A DNA stretch of 64,000 nt from Metalysinibacillus jejuensis (GCF_003057615.1 NZ_QAFW01000010.1:1-64000); one strand, 5' to 3'; numbered from the stretch's first letter, positions 8,639-16,914 are shown. Notes: a model not told the origin generated them from the sequence alone. Translations and numbers: made by a program.

Positions 8639-9091
8639 AGGTACAATGTAGACAAATGTGAGAGCATGAGCATTCTGACCGTAATCGAAGGTGAAAATGT
8701 GATTATTGCTCAGAGCTGTAAAAGTTAGACGGTCGTTATTAATAGTGTAATTCGTTACTACCACCCAGTGATAGCGATAATGCGCACGTTTCCATGGTGT
8801 AAGTGAAGTGAAACGGTCGAATTTGGCAAGCACAGGTAATTGACAATCTATTAATTGCATTACTGTTTTAACAGACGCGCGTGCTACAATAAAATCATCA
8901 CCGAGTAAACGTTTAGCATTACGGATTAAACACGGCGTAAATAATCCCAAGCGCGTTGTGCCAAGCGTACGATAAAGTTCGTTAATCGAATATGTAAGCC
9001 CGTAATGTGACAATACAATATGCGTAGCAGTCGGACCGCAGGCGGAGTCGCGCCACGCAGCTTTAACGGACGTGTCATATTGTGAAACCAT
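8618..9091 (-). CDS. C39-like cysteine peptidase domain protein
   Basis: A 157-residue protein that consists of one papain-like C39-type fold. The expected nucleophile is in DSACGPTATHIVLSHYG near residue 18. The catalytic histidine sits in YHWVVVTNY about 110 residues later, with an Asn/Asp-containing strand after it (ALSNNHIFTF). No signal peptide or membrane segment is visible. It is the last gene of a four-gene set: its ATG overlaps the stop of the preceding mini-membrane gene (TAATG), so translation is coupled. It has no ribosome binding site of its own. C39 peptidases usually cut leader peptides; the substrate here is unknown. Confidence 0.7.
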   Translation of the reverse strand: MVSQYDTSVKAAWRDSACGPTATHIVLSHYGLTYSINELYRTLGTTRLGLFTPCLIRNAKRLLGDDFIVARASVKTVMQLIDCQLPVLAKFDRFTSLTPWKRAHYRYHWVVVTNYTINNDRLTFTALSNNHIFTFDYGQNAHALTFVYIVPKNGATL

Positions 9092-9315
9092 TACACACGT
9101 AGTAAGCGTTGAATTTTATCTAAACGCTCGTTAATATCTTTCAAATCTTCTGTTAATAAAACAGAGGCCTGATGCTCATAGTGAAGCTTTTTATTGTTAC
9201 GTTGCTCTGCGCGTTTAATAAAACGTATCGTTAGTATAAATAAAATAACAATTACAAATAGAGGTAGTAGCAAAACGGTTGTAGCTACTACATCACCTAA
9301 ATTAATCATTGACAT
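9091..9315 (-). CDS. Mini membrane protein with coiled-coil tail (paralogue 1)
   Basis: A 74-residue protein. Residues 8-31 form one membrane segment, followed by RFIKRAEQRNNKK and a charged helix ending NERLDKIQRLLRV. The KRAEQR motif and overall layout are shared with the next gene (9327-9533), so the two look like a tandem duplication. AAGGAGG lies six bases before ATG. Function unknown; the tail would face the cytoplasm if the short N-terminus is outside. Confidence 0.75.
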   Translation of the reverse strand: MSMINLGDVVATTVLLLPLFVIVILFILTIRFIKRAEQRNNKKLHYEHQASVLLTEDLKDINERLDKIQRLLRV

Positions 9316-9326
9316 AACAAACCTCC

Positions 9327-9533
9327 TTAAATTTCTTCTAGTATTTCTTCAATGCGATGTACGCGTAATTTCATTTCGGCTACTTGGCGCTGCAACTCTT
9401 GCGCACGCACACGTTCTATTTCTAAACGTTCATTAGCACGTTGCTCTGCACGTTTAAAAATACGCATGACAATAACAGCAATTGCGATAAAAATTAACAA
9501 AGGCAATAAGCTAACAAGCATAACTACTAACAA
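9327..9533 (-). CDS. Mini membrane protein with coiled-coil tail (paralogue 2)
   Basis: A 68-residue protein with a membrane segment at about 2-24, then RIFKRAEQRANERL and a long charged coiled coil ending RIEEILEEI. It starts with TTG at 9533, seven bases after AAGGAG; the in-frame ATG four codons later is too far from that site. Paralogous to the gene at 9091-9315. It lies four bases after the ArsR gene and eleven before its copy, so all are one operon. No named family is recognised. Confidence 0.72.
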   Translation of the reverse strand: MLVVMLVSLLPLLIFIAIAVIVMRIFKRAEQRANERLEIERVRAQELQRQVAEMKLRVHRIEEILEEI

Positions 9534-9537
9534 GCGA

Positions 9538-9861
9538 TCACTCCTTCTTTTTTTTAAGTGTTAAGGACGGGGCGAGCTGCGCAATTAGCTGTGCATTAAG
9601 GTCGAAGTCAAATGGCTGTAAAGTATAATACTTTGCGGCCTTACCACTTTCTAAAATTTCACTATGTCCTTGGATTAAATTGGCCTCCTCAAGTTTTTTG
9701 AGATGTAGATAAAGTAGTGGTCGACTAATGCCCACATCTCGCGCCAACTGACTAACATATTGTTGTTGCCTTGTTAGTTGTTCGATAATTGTGAGACGCA
9801 GCGGGTGGGCAAGTGCTTCAAAGACAGCTAATAGCTCATCGCCAGAATTTAATTGTTTCAT
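9538..9861 (-). CDS. ArsR-family winged-helix regulator
   Basis: A 107-residue DNA-binding repressor. The N-terminal two thirds is a typical ArsR/SmtB winged helix: FEALAHPLRLTIIEQL, then QYVSQLARDVGISRPLLYLHLKKLEE as the recognition helix, then a wing with GKAAKYYTL. No cysteine-rich metal site is seen. The C-terminus ends in a KKKK tail. It heads the mini-operon with two small membrane proteins and a C39-like peptidase and probably controls it. Its ATG has no ribosome binding site and lies only eight bases from the -10 box, which suggests a leaderless message. Confidence 0.85.
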   Translation of the reverse strand: MKQLNSGDELLAVFEALAHPLRLTIIEQLTRQQQYVSQLARDVGISRPLLYLHLKKLEEANLIQGHSEILESGKAAKYYTLQPFDFDLNAQLIAQLAPSLTLKKKKE

Positions 9862-9898
9862 ATGTCATGAATTTATTACGCATAAAAAAATTTGTCAA
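9859..9898 (-). promoter_or_regulatory. Leaderless promoter and palindrome at the ArsR gene
   Basis: Minus strand: TTGACA (9893-9898), 17 bases, TAAATT (9870-9875), then eight bases to the ATG, so transcription should begin at or next to the start codon. The palindrome TTCAT-N5-ATGAA covers the start codon and is a candidate operator for the ArsR protein itself. The palindrome-as-operator idea is inference. Confidence 0.65.
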
Positions 9899-9902
9899 GG
9901 GC

Positions 9903-9932
9903 TTGTCAGTAAGCAAGAGCATCTGTTAATAT
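9903..9932 (+). promoter_or_regulatory. Promoter of tRNA-Thr
   Basis: TTGTCA (9903-9908), an 18-base spacer, and TAATAT (9927-9932), ending 13 bases before the tRNA. It is back to back with the ArsR promoter, the two -35 boxes being only four bases apart. Confidence 0.6.
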
Positions 9933-9945
9933 TAAAAACAAGTGA

Positions 9946-10016
9946 GCCGATTTAGTTTAGTGGTAAAACAGATGCATGGTAAGCATCAGAGGACAGTTCA
10001 ATTCTGTCATTCGGCA
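9946..10016 (+). tRNA. tRNA-Thr (anticodon GGT)
   Basis: A full cloverleaf: acceptor GCCGATT with ATTCGGC (one T:T mismatch at the sixth pair), D arm GTTTAGTGGTAAAAC, anticodon stem GATGC/GCATC with loop ATGGTAA (anticodon GGT at 9978-9980), and T arm GACAGTTCAATTCTGTC. The discriminator base is A, and CCA is not encoded. The first pairs G-C and C-G and anticodon GGT agree with threonine identity. It reads ACC and ACT codons. A terminator follows at once. Confidence 0.88.
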
Positions 10017-10020
10017 TATA

Positions 10021-10052
10021 AAAAAGCCTGCGAAATTTTTCGCAGGCTTTTT
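10021..10052. terminator. Bidirectional terminator between tRNA-Thr and the thioredoxin-like gene
   Basis: AAAAAGCCTGCGAAA pairs with TTTCGCAGGCTTTTT around a very short T loop. A runs and T runs on both sides let it work for the tRNA and for the converging gene. Confidence 0.9.
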
Positions 10053-10053
10053 C

Positions 10054-10380
10054 TTATGCTTGAGCGTCTAAAAATGCTGTAACTTGCTCAGGAGATTTAG
10101 CATTGGCACTGTGTAAATGTGCTAACTTCTCACCATCTTTAAAAATTAATAAGCTTGGAATACCCATAACATCGTATTTTTCTGCAAGCTCTGGTAGGTC
10201 GTCGCGATTAGCTTCATACCATACATATTTATCGTAAGCTTCCACGATTGGGTCAATAAACATATCCATACGCGTGCAGTCAGGGCACCAGCCTGCATAA
10301 AATTTTACAAGTACATCTTTACCGCTGTTAATAATTTCATTAAACTGTTCAACTGTTGTGATTTTTTCCATTTTACTCAC
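10054..10380 (-). CDS. Thioredoxin-like protein (CPDC active site)
   Basis: A 108-residue single-domain thioredoxin fold. The redox motif is WCPDC near residues 31-35, and the cis-proline is in MGIPSLLIF. Bacillus YtpP-type proteins have the same size and layout. It likely works as a general disulfide reductase or reduces a specific partner. ORF start ATG is preceded by AGAGGAG. Single gene with its own terminator. Confidence 0.88.
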   Translation of the reverse strand: MSKMEKITTVEQFNEIINSGKDVLVKFYAGWCPDCTRMDMFIDPIVEAYDKYVWYEANRDDLPELAEKYDVMGIPSLLIFKDGEKLAHLHSANAKSPEQVTAFLDAQA

Positions 10381-10480
10381 ACTCCTCTAATAATAGTGTA
10401 CACATAAACAGAGAAACTATAAAATAATATGTTTTGAAAGGAAAGAAGAAGGTTATATGAAAATTATACGAGAAAAAAGA

Positions 10481-10509
10481 TTGCGTAATTTGTAGAAATA
10501 ACTTACACT
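10481..10509 (+). promoter_or_regulatory. Promoter of the fadNAE operon
   Basis: TTGCGT (10481-10486), 17 bases, TACACT (10504-10509). It lies 80 bases before the chosen fadN start, and the FadR operator sits about 40 bases downstream of the -10 box. Confidence 0.5.
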
Positions 10510-10548
10510 AATAACAGAAATGGTGTTTATATTTTTTTACACAAAAAA

Positions 10549-10566
10549 TGAATGATGATTCATTCA
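10549..10566 (+). promoter_or_regulatory. FadR operator
   Basis: TGAATGATGATTCATTCA is a near-perfect palindrome and matches the Bacillus FadR (YsiA) box TGAATGAnTAnTCATTCA with one difference. FadR represses beta-oxidation genes and is released by long-chain acyl-CoA. Its position between promoter and fadN start suits a roadblock-type repressor. Confidence 0.85.
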
Positions 10567-10589
10567 AGGGGATTAAGGGGGAATGTCTT

Positions 10590-12974
10590 GTGACGTATTC
10601 AATTAAAAAAGCAGCCGTTTTAGGATCAGGAGTTATGGGTTCAGGCATAGCAGCACACTTAGCAAACATTGGGATTCCAACATTACTTTTAGACATCGTA
10701 CCAAAAGAAGTCACAGCAGAAGAACAGGCTCAAGGCTTAACACTAGAAGATAAAGCCGTTCGTAATAAATTTGCGACAACAGCTATCCAAAAGCTTACGA
10801 AGCAAAAGCCAGCACCACTAACATCTAAAAAAAGCCTAGCTTTATTAACGGCAGGTAATTTTGAAGATGATCTCGACAAATTGCAAGAAGTGGATTGGAT
10901 TATTGAGGTAGTAGTAGAGAATCTAGCAATTAAACAAAGCTTATATGAAAAAATTGATAAAGTGCGTGCGCCGCATACAATTGTAAGTTCTAATACTTCA
11001 GGTATTAGTATTGATGCAATGGCAGACGGTCGTTCTGAAGGTTTTCAAAAACATTTCTTAGGCACACATTTTTTCAACCCACCGCGTTACTTGAAATTAT
11101 TAGAAATTATCCCTGCTAAAACGACAAATGCAGAAGTGCTTACGTTTATGAAAGCATTTGGAGAAGATGTGCTGGGTAAAGGTGTCGTTTTAGCGAAAGA
11201 TACACCAAATTTCATCGGCAATCGTATCGGCACTTATGGCTTATTAGTTACTGTGCAAGAAATGCTAAAGCGAGGCTATTCTGTAGGTGAGGTAGACTCT
11301 GTAACTGGGCCTCTTATCGGTCGTCCTAAATCAGCTACTTTCCGTACGTTAGATGTCGTAGGTCTTGATACATTTTTGCATGTAGCTAAAAATGTTTATG
11401 ACCAAACAACAGGAGAAGAGCAGGCCGTATTTGCAGTACCACAGTTTATTAGTGACATGGTAGAGAAGGGCTGGCTCGGTGCTAAATCAGGGCAAGGTTT
11501 CTTTATCAAAAAAGGTAAAGATATTTTAGAAATTAATCCACAAACGCTTGAGTATGGAGAAATGAAAAAACTAAAAACAGCTTCTATGGCACAAGCTACA
11601 CAAGTGAAGGGCTTAGCAAATCGTGTGAAACTACTAACATATGCAGATGACCGTGTTGGTGAGTTATTATGGAATATTTTAGCACCAACGTTACGCTATG
11701 CTGCACAATTACACGGCGAGATTGCGGATGATATTGTAGCCATTGATAACGCTATGAAGTGGGGTTTTGGTTGGACACAAGGTCCATTTGAGATTTGGGA
11801 CGCGCTTGGCGTGGCACAATCTGTAGAAAAAATGAAGGCAGAAGGGCATGAAATCCCAGCTTTCGTAGAAAAAATGCTAGCGGATGGTTTTGAAACATTT
11901 TACAGCGAGTTAGATGGTGACGTAGCTTACTACAACGGGGAAGGCTATGAAAAAGTACCGACGAATGCAAAAGAAATTAATTTAAAGCGCTATAAAAAGA
12001 AACACGGCGTCATTAAAAGTAATACAGGTGCTAGCTTAATTGATTTAGGTGATGGTATAGCATTACTAGAGTTTCATTCCCAAGCAAATGCGATTGGTCC
12101 AGATATTATTCAAATGATTAATTACGCAGTGGATGAAGTTGAGAAAAACTACAAAGGGCTTGTCATTGGTAATCAAGGTAAAAACTTCTGTGTGGGCGCT
12201 AACCTTGGCATGATTTTAATGGAGGCACAGGATGATAATGTGTTTGAACTCGATTTCATTATTAAATCATTCCAAGATGCGATGATGCGTATTAAATACG
12301 CTACTAAACCTGTAGTAGCTGCACCATTTGGTATGACACTCGGTGGTGGCGCAGAGGTTTGCTTACCAGCCGCTCATATTCAAGCCACGATGGAAACGTA
12401 TATGGGATTAGTAGAAGTAGGTGTTGGCTTAATCCCTGGCGGGGGTGGCAATAAAGGGTTATACGAAAAATTCCTTAAAGGTTTACCGACAGGAGTAGAA
12501 GTGGATTATCAGCATATTGCTAATAAAGTATTTGAAACAGTGGCGATGGCTAAAGTTTCGACATCAGGCGAAGAAGCGCGCGATAATAATTTCTTGGACT
12601 TTGCTGATGGTGTGTCGGTAAATCCGGATCACCAAATTTATGACGCTAAACAGGTAGCACTGGCGCTATACGAAGCGGGTTATACACCTCCTGTACGTGA
12701 GAAAGTTATCGTAACAGGGGCACCAGGCTATGCCACTTTATATATGGGAGCGCGCGGTTTACATGCATCGGGCTTCATTAGTGATCATGATTTATTTATT
12801 GCTAAAAAATTAGCTTATGTCATCGCAGGTGGTGAAGTACCTTATGGCACGGCTGTTGATGAGCAGTACTTGCTTAATTTAGAGCGTGAAGCCTTTTTAC
12901 AACTTGTCTCTCATCCACTGTCACAGCAACGTATGCAACATATGTTAATGAAGGGTAAACCATTACGTAACTAA
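10590..12974 (+). CDS. fadN: 3-hydroxyacyl-CoA dehydrogenase / enoyl-CoA hydratase FadN
   Basis: Bifunctional beta-oxidation enzyme of 794 residues. The N-terminal half is the NAD-dependent dehydrogenase, with the dinucleotide motif GSGVMGSGIAAHLA and the family stretch GTHFFNPPRYLKLLEI. The C-terminal part (about 500-700) is a crotonase fold with the oxyanion-hole sequence GKNFCVGANLG. Start GTG at 10590 has AAGGGGG eight bases upstream; the frame extends further but lacks a site there. First gene of fadN-fadA-fadE, as in B. subtilis, controlled by the FadR operator just upstream. The partner thiolase begins 15 bases later. Confidence 0.96.
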   Translation: MTYSIKKAAVLGSGVMGSGIAAHLANIGIPTLLLDIVPKEVTAEEQAQGLTLEDKAVRNKFATTAIQKLTKQKPAPLTSKKSLALLTAGNFEDDLDKLQEVDWIIEVVVENLAIKQSLYEKIDKVRAPHTIVSSNTSGISIDAMADGRSEGFQKHFLGTHFFNPPRYLKLLEIIPAKTTNAEVLTFMKAFGEDVLGKGVVLAKDTPNFIGNRIGTYGLLVTVQEMLKRGYSVGEVDSVTGPLIGRPKSATFRTLDVVGLDTFLHVAKNVYDQTTGEEQAVFAVPQFISDMVEKGWLGAKSGQGFFIKKGKDILEINPQTLEYGEMKKLKTASMAQATQVKGLANRVKLLTYADDRVGELLWNILAPTLRYAAQLHGEIADDIVAIDNAMKWGFGWTQGPFEIWDALGVAQSVEKMKAEGHEIPAFVEKMLADGFETFYSELDGDVAYYNGEGYEKVPTNAKEINLKRYKKKHGVIKSNTGASLIDLGDGIALLEFHSQANAIGPDIIQMINYAVDEVEKNYKGLVIGNQGKNFCVGANLGMILMEAQDDNVFELDFIIKSFQDAMMRIKYATKPVVAAPFGMTLGGGAEVCLPAAHIQATMETYMGLVEVGVGLIPGGGGNKGLYEKFLKGLPTGVEVDYQHIANKVFETVAMAKVSTSGEEARDNNFLDFADGVSVNPDHQIYDAKQVALALYEAGYTPPVREKVIVTGAPGYATLYMGARGLHASGFISDHDLFIAKKLAYVIAGGEVPYGTAVDEQYLLNLEREAFLQLVSHPLSQQRMQHMLMKGKPLRN

Positions 12975-12988
12975 GGGGGAATTTGATT

Positions 12989-14161
12989 ATGCGTGAAGCG
13001 GTAATTGTAGCAGGTGCAAGAACACCTATTGGTAAAGCAAAGCGAGGCTCACTCGCAACAGTACGTCCGGATGACTTTGGTGCGCTAGTAGTCAAAGAAA
13101 CACTTAAGCGTGCCAATTATACGGGACAAATTGAAGATATTATTATGGGCTGTGCGATGCCAGAAGCAGAACAAGGAATGAACGTAGCGCGTAATATTGG
13201 TGCGTTAGCAGGGTTGCCTGATACAGTGCCAGGATTGACGGTAAACCGTTTTTGTTCTTCAGGTTTGCAGACAATCGCTTATGCAGCCGAGCGAATTATG
13301 GTAGGTCATGCGAAAGCAATTATTGCCGGTGGTGTTGAATCCATGTCAATGATTCCGATGACAGGTAACACGGTGCGTTTAAACCCTAAACTCGTTGAGG
13401 AAGCACCTGAATATTATATGAGCATGGGGCATACAGCAGAGCAAGTGGCTGTGAAATACAATGTTAGCCGTGAAGAGCAGGATGCGTTTGCTGTTCGCTC
13501 TCATGAACTTGCAGAAAAGGCAATTAAAGAAGGTAAATTTAAGGACGAGATTGTACCAGTTGAGGTAACTCAGCATTATGTAGATGCTACTAACAAGCAG
13601 CAAACACGCACCTTTACTTTTGATACAGATGAAGGGGTTCGTCCTGGTACATCAGTAGAAGGTTTAGCTAAATTGCGCCCAGCCTTTAATGTTAAGGGAA
13701 GTGTTACAGCAGGTAATGCCTCTCAAACTTCTGATGGTGCAGCAGCCGTACTCGTTATGGACCGACAAGAAGCAGAAAAACAAGGCATGACACCGATGGC
13801 AAAGTTTTTAGGTTTTGCAGTAGGCGGTGTACCTCCTGAAATTATGGGAATAGGGCCTATTGTAGCTGTACCAAAAGCGTTAGAAATTGCTGGGTTATCG
13901 ATAGAGGATATTGATTTATGGGAGATTAACGAGGCATTTGCTTCACAGTCTCTGCAAGTTGTAAAAGAGCTCGGCATTGATGTTAATAAGGTCAATGTGA
14001 ATGGCGGTGCAATTGCACTCGGTCACCCATTAGGTGCAACAGGCACAATTTTAACATTAAAATTAATTCATGAACTGAAACGTCAAGGTAAAAAATATGG
14101 GGTAGTTACGATGTGCATCGGTGGCGGCATGGGTGCAGCAGGCGTATTTGAAATCATCTAA
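12989..14161 (+). CDS. fadA: Acetyl-CoA C-acyltransferase FadA
   Basis: Thiolase that cleaves 3-ketoacyl-CoA to acetyl-CoA and a shortened acyl-CoA. The 390-residue product has nucleophilic Cys89 in VNRFCSSGLQT, the GHPLGATG histidine motif and the second cysteine in CIGGGMGAAG. ATG at 12989 is preferred: AAGGGGGA overlaps the fadN stop and lies eight bases upstream. The in-frame TTG six bases earlier is too close. Second gene of the fad operon. Confidence 0.96.
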   Translation: MREAVIVAGARTPIGKAKRGSLATVRPDDFGALVVKETLKRANYTGQIEDIIMGCAMPEAEQGMNVARNIGALAGLPDTVPGLTVNRFCSSGLQTIAYAAERIMVGHAKAIIAGGVESMSMIPMTGNTVRLNPKLVEEAPEYYMSMGHTAEQVAVKYNVSREEQDAFAVRSHELAEKAIKEGKFKDEIVPVEVTQHYVDATNKQQTRTFTFDTDEGVRPGTSVEGLAKLRPAFNVKGSVTAGNASQTSDGAAAVLVMDRQEAEKQGMTPMAKFLGFAVGGVPPEIMGIGPIVAVPKALEIAGLSIEDIDLWEINEAFASQSLQVVKELGIDVNKVNVNGGAIALGHPLGATGTILTLKLIHELKRQGKKYGVVTMCIGGGMGAAGVFEII

Positions 14162-14185
14162 ACACAAATTGGGGAGGTTTTTAGT

Positions 14186-15958
14186 ATGACAGAAATTATT
14201 AAAGGCGGCGGATTTTTAGTAGAAGAAGCGGATGTAAATCGCGTATTCACACCAGAGGATTTTTCGGATGAGCATAAAATGATAGCTAAAACTACAGAAG
14301 ATTATGTAACAAATGAAGTTTTACCAGCAGTAGAGCATTTAGAAAACCACGAATTTGAGCACTCTGTGCGTCTATTAAAGAGCGCAGGGGAGCTAGGTCT
14401 ACTCGGTGCTGATGTACCAGAGGAATATGAAGGCCTTGGTTTAGATAAAATTTCTTCAGCATTAATTGCAGAAAAAATGTCAGTAGCAGGTGGTTTTTCA
14501 ATTACCCACGGTGCACACGTAGGTATTGGTTCATTACCAATCGTGTTATTTGGTAATGAGGAGCAAAAGAAAAAATACTTACCAAAGTTAGCAACAGGTG
14601 AGCTTATTGCGGCATACGCATTAACAGAGCCAGGCTCAGGCTCAGATGCATTAGGTGCAAAAACGACAGCTAAACTTTCGGCAGACGGTACGCATTATGT
14701 ACTAAACGGTGAAAAACAATGGATTACAAACGCAGGCTTTGCAGACGTTTTCGTTGTATATGCTAAAGTAGATGGCGATCAATTCTCAGCATTTATCGTA
14801 GAACGCACTTATGAAGGTGTATCAGTCGGTCCAGAAGAAAAGAAAATGGGTATTAAATCGTCATCAACACGTACTTTAATTTTAGAAGACGCTAAAGTAC
14901 CAGTAGAGAACTTATTAGGCGAAGTAGGTCGCGGGCATGTTATTGCCTTTAATATTTTAAACGTAGGCCGTTATAAATTAGGGGTAGGTACAGTAGGTAG
15001 CTCAAAACGTGGTCTAGAGCTTGCTGTGAAATATACCAACCAACGTCAACAATTTAAAACAAAGCTCTCTGATTTTTCATTAACAAAGGATAAATTAGCA
15101 ACGATGGCAGCGCGTATTTATGCATCGGAGTCATTAAACTACCGTACAGTTGGGTTATTTGAGGATCGCCTTGGTCAAATGGACGAAGCAGCACAAAAAG
15201 ATGGTAAAACGATTGCGGCAGCCATTGCAGAGTATGCGATTGAATGCTCAATTGCGAAAGTAGTAGGCTCAGAAACACTAGATTACGTTGTAGATGAGGC
15301 TGTACAACTACATGGTGGCTACGGCTTTATGGCAGAGTACGAAGTAGAGCGTATGTACCGCGATTCACGTATTAACCGTATCTTTGAAGGTACAAACGAA
15401 ATTAACCGCATGATTGTACCAGGTACTTTCATGAAAAAAGCATTAAAAGGTGAATTACCATTACTACAAGTAGCACAACAACTTCAACAAGAAATTTTAA
15501 TGATGATGCCAGAGGAAGTAGGTAATGAACCACTAGATAAAGAAAAGTATTTAGTGAAAAACGCAAAGAAAATTGGCGTATTAGCTGCAGGTTTAGCTGC
15601 GCAACGTTACGGCGCTAAACTTAATGACGAGCAAGAAGTATTAGTGAGCATTGCTAACATCGCAAATCAATTATATGCGATGGAGTCTGCAGTAATTCGT
15701 ACAGCGAAAGCGATTGCTAAAGATGGCGTAGATAAAGCGATGCAAAAATTATTATATACACAAATCTTTGCACAGGAAGCTTTTGCGCAAATTGAACAAG
15801 AGGCAAAAACTGTACTACTGCATGCAACAGATGGTGATCAAGCGCGTATGATGCTATCAGCATTACGCAAATTAACACGCAATGAGCCGTATGATTTAAT
15901 CTCGAAAAAGCGTGAGGCATCTGTTAAAATTATCGATGCAGAAAAGTACGTCGTGTAA
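14186..15958 (+). CDS. fadE: Acyl-CoA dehydrogenase FadE
   Basis: FAD enzyme for the first oxidation of beta-oxidation, passing electrons to electron-transfer flavoprotein. The 590-residue protein has the usual acyl-CoA dehydrogenase order: N-terminal helical domain, beta domain with TEPGSGSDALGAKT and WITNAG, then the C-terminal helical domain with YEVERMYRDSRI and FEGTNEINRM. A further ~170 C-terminal residues, as in the long Bacillus FadE type, complete it. GGGGAGG precedes ATG. Last fad gene, followed by a terminator. Confidence 0.95.
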   Translation: MTEIIKGGGFLVEEADVNRVFTPEDFSDEHKMIAKTTEDYVTNEVLPAVEHLENHEFEHSVRLLKSAGELGLLGADVPEEYEGLGLDKISSALIAEKMSVAGGFSITHGAHVGIGSLPIVLFGNEEQKKKYLPKLATGELIAAYALTEPGSGSDALGAKTTAKLSADGTHYVLNGEKQWITNAGFADVFVVYAKVDGDQFSAFIVERTYEGVSVGPEEKKMGIKSSSTRTLILEDAKVPVENLLGEVGRGHVIAFNILNVGRYKLGVGTVGSSKRGLELAVKYTNQRQQFKTKLSDFSLTKDKLATMAARIYASESLNYRTVGLFEDRLGQMDEAAQKDGKTIAAAIAEYAIECSIAKVVGSETLDYVVDEAVQLHGGYGFMAEYEVERMYRDSRINRIFEGTNEINRMIVPGTFMKKALKGELPLLQVAQQLQQEILMMMPEEVGNEPLDKEKYLVKNAKKIGVLAAGLAAQRYGAKLNDEQEVLVSIANIANQLYAMESAVIRTAKAIAKDGVDKAMQKLLYTQIFAQEAFAQIEQEAKTVLLHATDGDQARMMLSALRKLTRNEPYDLISKKREASVKIIDAEKYVV

Positions 15959-15964
15959 TAACGT

Positions 15965-15994
15965 AAGCAGGCTACCTCTAGCCTGCTTTTTTTA
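15965..15994 (+). terminator. Terminator of the fad operon
   Basis: AAGCAGGCTA pairs with TAGCCTGCTT around CCTC and is followed by seven T. Confidence 0.9.
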
Positions 15995-16057
15995 TAGTTC
16001 CCTGCGTGCGAAATTTTTGCTATACTCAACGCGTATTGTAAAGAGGGGGAATGACCG

Positions 16058-16411
16058 TTGTTAACATTGATTCACTATCCAAATTGTACGGGATGTCGCA
16101 AAGCTAAAAAATGGTTAGAACAACATGATGTAGCTTTCGAAGCGGTGCATATTGTGGAGGCTACACCAAGTGCTGAGGAGCTAAAGGTGATTTGGCAAGC
16201 GAGTGAGCTACCGTTAAAGAAGTTTTTTAACACGTCTGGTATGAAGTATCGTGAGTTGGGATTGAAAGATAAACTAGCGATGATGTCCGAGGAAGAGCAG
16301 CTCGCTTTATTAGCTTCAGATGGTATGTTAATTAAACGACCTATCGTAACTGATGGTAAAAAAGTGACGCTAGGCTTTAAAGAAGAAACGTTTGAACAAA
16401 CTTGGAAATAA
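16058..16411 (+). CDS. yusI: ArsC/Spx-family protein (YusI-like)
   Basis: A 117-residue thioredoxin-fold protein of the arsenate reductase/Spx superfamily. The N-terminal motif is YPNCTGCRKAKKWL, with the CxxC pair at about 10 and 13. The C-terminal conserved segment reads LIKRPIVTDGKKVTLGF. The start is TTG at 16058, eight bases after AAGAGGGGG; the nearby ATG at 16051 is out of frame. In B. subtilis the homologue yusI also sits between fadE and gcvH, so the naming rests on both sequence and order. Its substrate is not known. Confidence 0.85.
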   Translation: MLTLIHYPNCTGCRKAKKWLEQHDVAFEAVHIVEATPSAEELKVIWQASELPLKKFFNTSGMKYRELGLKDKLAMMSEEEQLALLASDGMLIKRPIVTDGKKVTLGFKEETFEQTWK

Positions 16412-16492
16412 GCTGTCATAAGCTTGTTTTTGTATAGGAAATATGGCAAACTTAAAGGGCAAAGTATCACATAAAATGGAGGGGTTTTTGAC

Positions 16493-16873
16493 ATGACAAC
16501 ACCTAAAGACTTACGTTATTCTGAAGAGCACGAATGGGTAAAAGTTGAAGATGGTAAAGCACGTATTGGTATTACACACTTCGCACAATCTGAGCTAGGC
16601 GATATCGTTTTCGTTGAGCTACCAGAAGTAGGCGACGAATTAACAATTGACGAGCCATTCGGTAGCGTTGAATCAGTTAAAACAGTTTCAGAACTATACG
16701 CACCTGTATCAGGTACAGTTGTAGAAGTTAACGCTGAACTTGAAGACAATCCTGAATACGTAAATGAGTCTCCTTATGAGCAAGCGTGGATGGTTGTAGT
16801 AGAGCTTTCAGATGCATCACAAGTAGATGCTTTAATGGATGCTGACAAGTACGACGAAATGACACAAGAATAA
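16493..16873 (+). CDS. gcvH: Glycine cleavage system H protein
   Basis: Carries lipoic acid on Lys63 in [15 protein letters not shown] and shuttles the methylamine group in glycine cleavage; in Bacillus-type bacteria GcvH is also the entry point for lipoate made from octanoyl chains. The 126-residue length and the HEWVKVEDG start region are standard. GGAGGGG precedes ATG. LipA, which completes lipoate on this protein, is encoded at 44674-45594. Confidence 0.97.
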   Translation: MTTPKDLRYSEEHEWVKVEDGKARIGITHFAQSELGDIVFVELPEVGDELTIDEPFGSVESVKTVSELYAPVSGTVVEVNAELEDNPEYVNESPYEQAWMVVVELSDASQVDALMDADKYDEMTQE

Positions 16874-16879
16874 TATGGT

Positions 16880-16914
16880 AGCGCCACTGACGATTTCGTC
16901 GGGGGCGCTTTTTT
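16880..16914 (+). terminator. Terminator after gcvH
   Basis: AGCGCC pairs with GGCGCT, with a nested GACGA/TCGTC stem inside, followed by six T. It lies just before the Toprim gene. Confidence 0.75.

Noticed and set aside
10508-10714. Minus-strand 68-codon frame at the fadN start
   Set aside because: It crosses the FadR operator and the start of fadN, has no RBS and no protein-like features.
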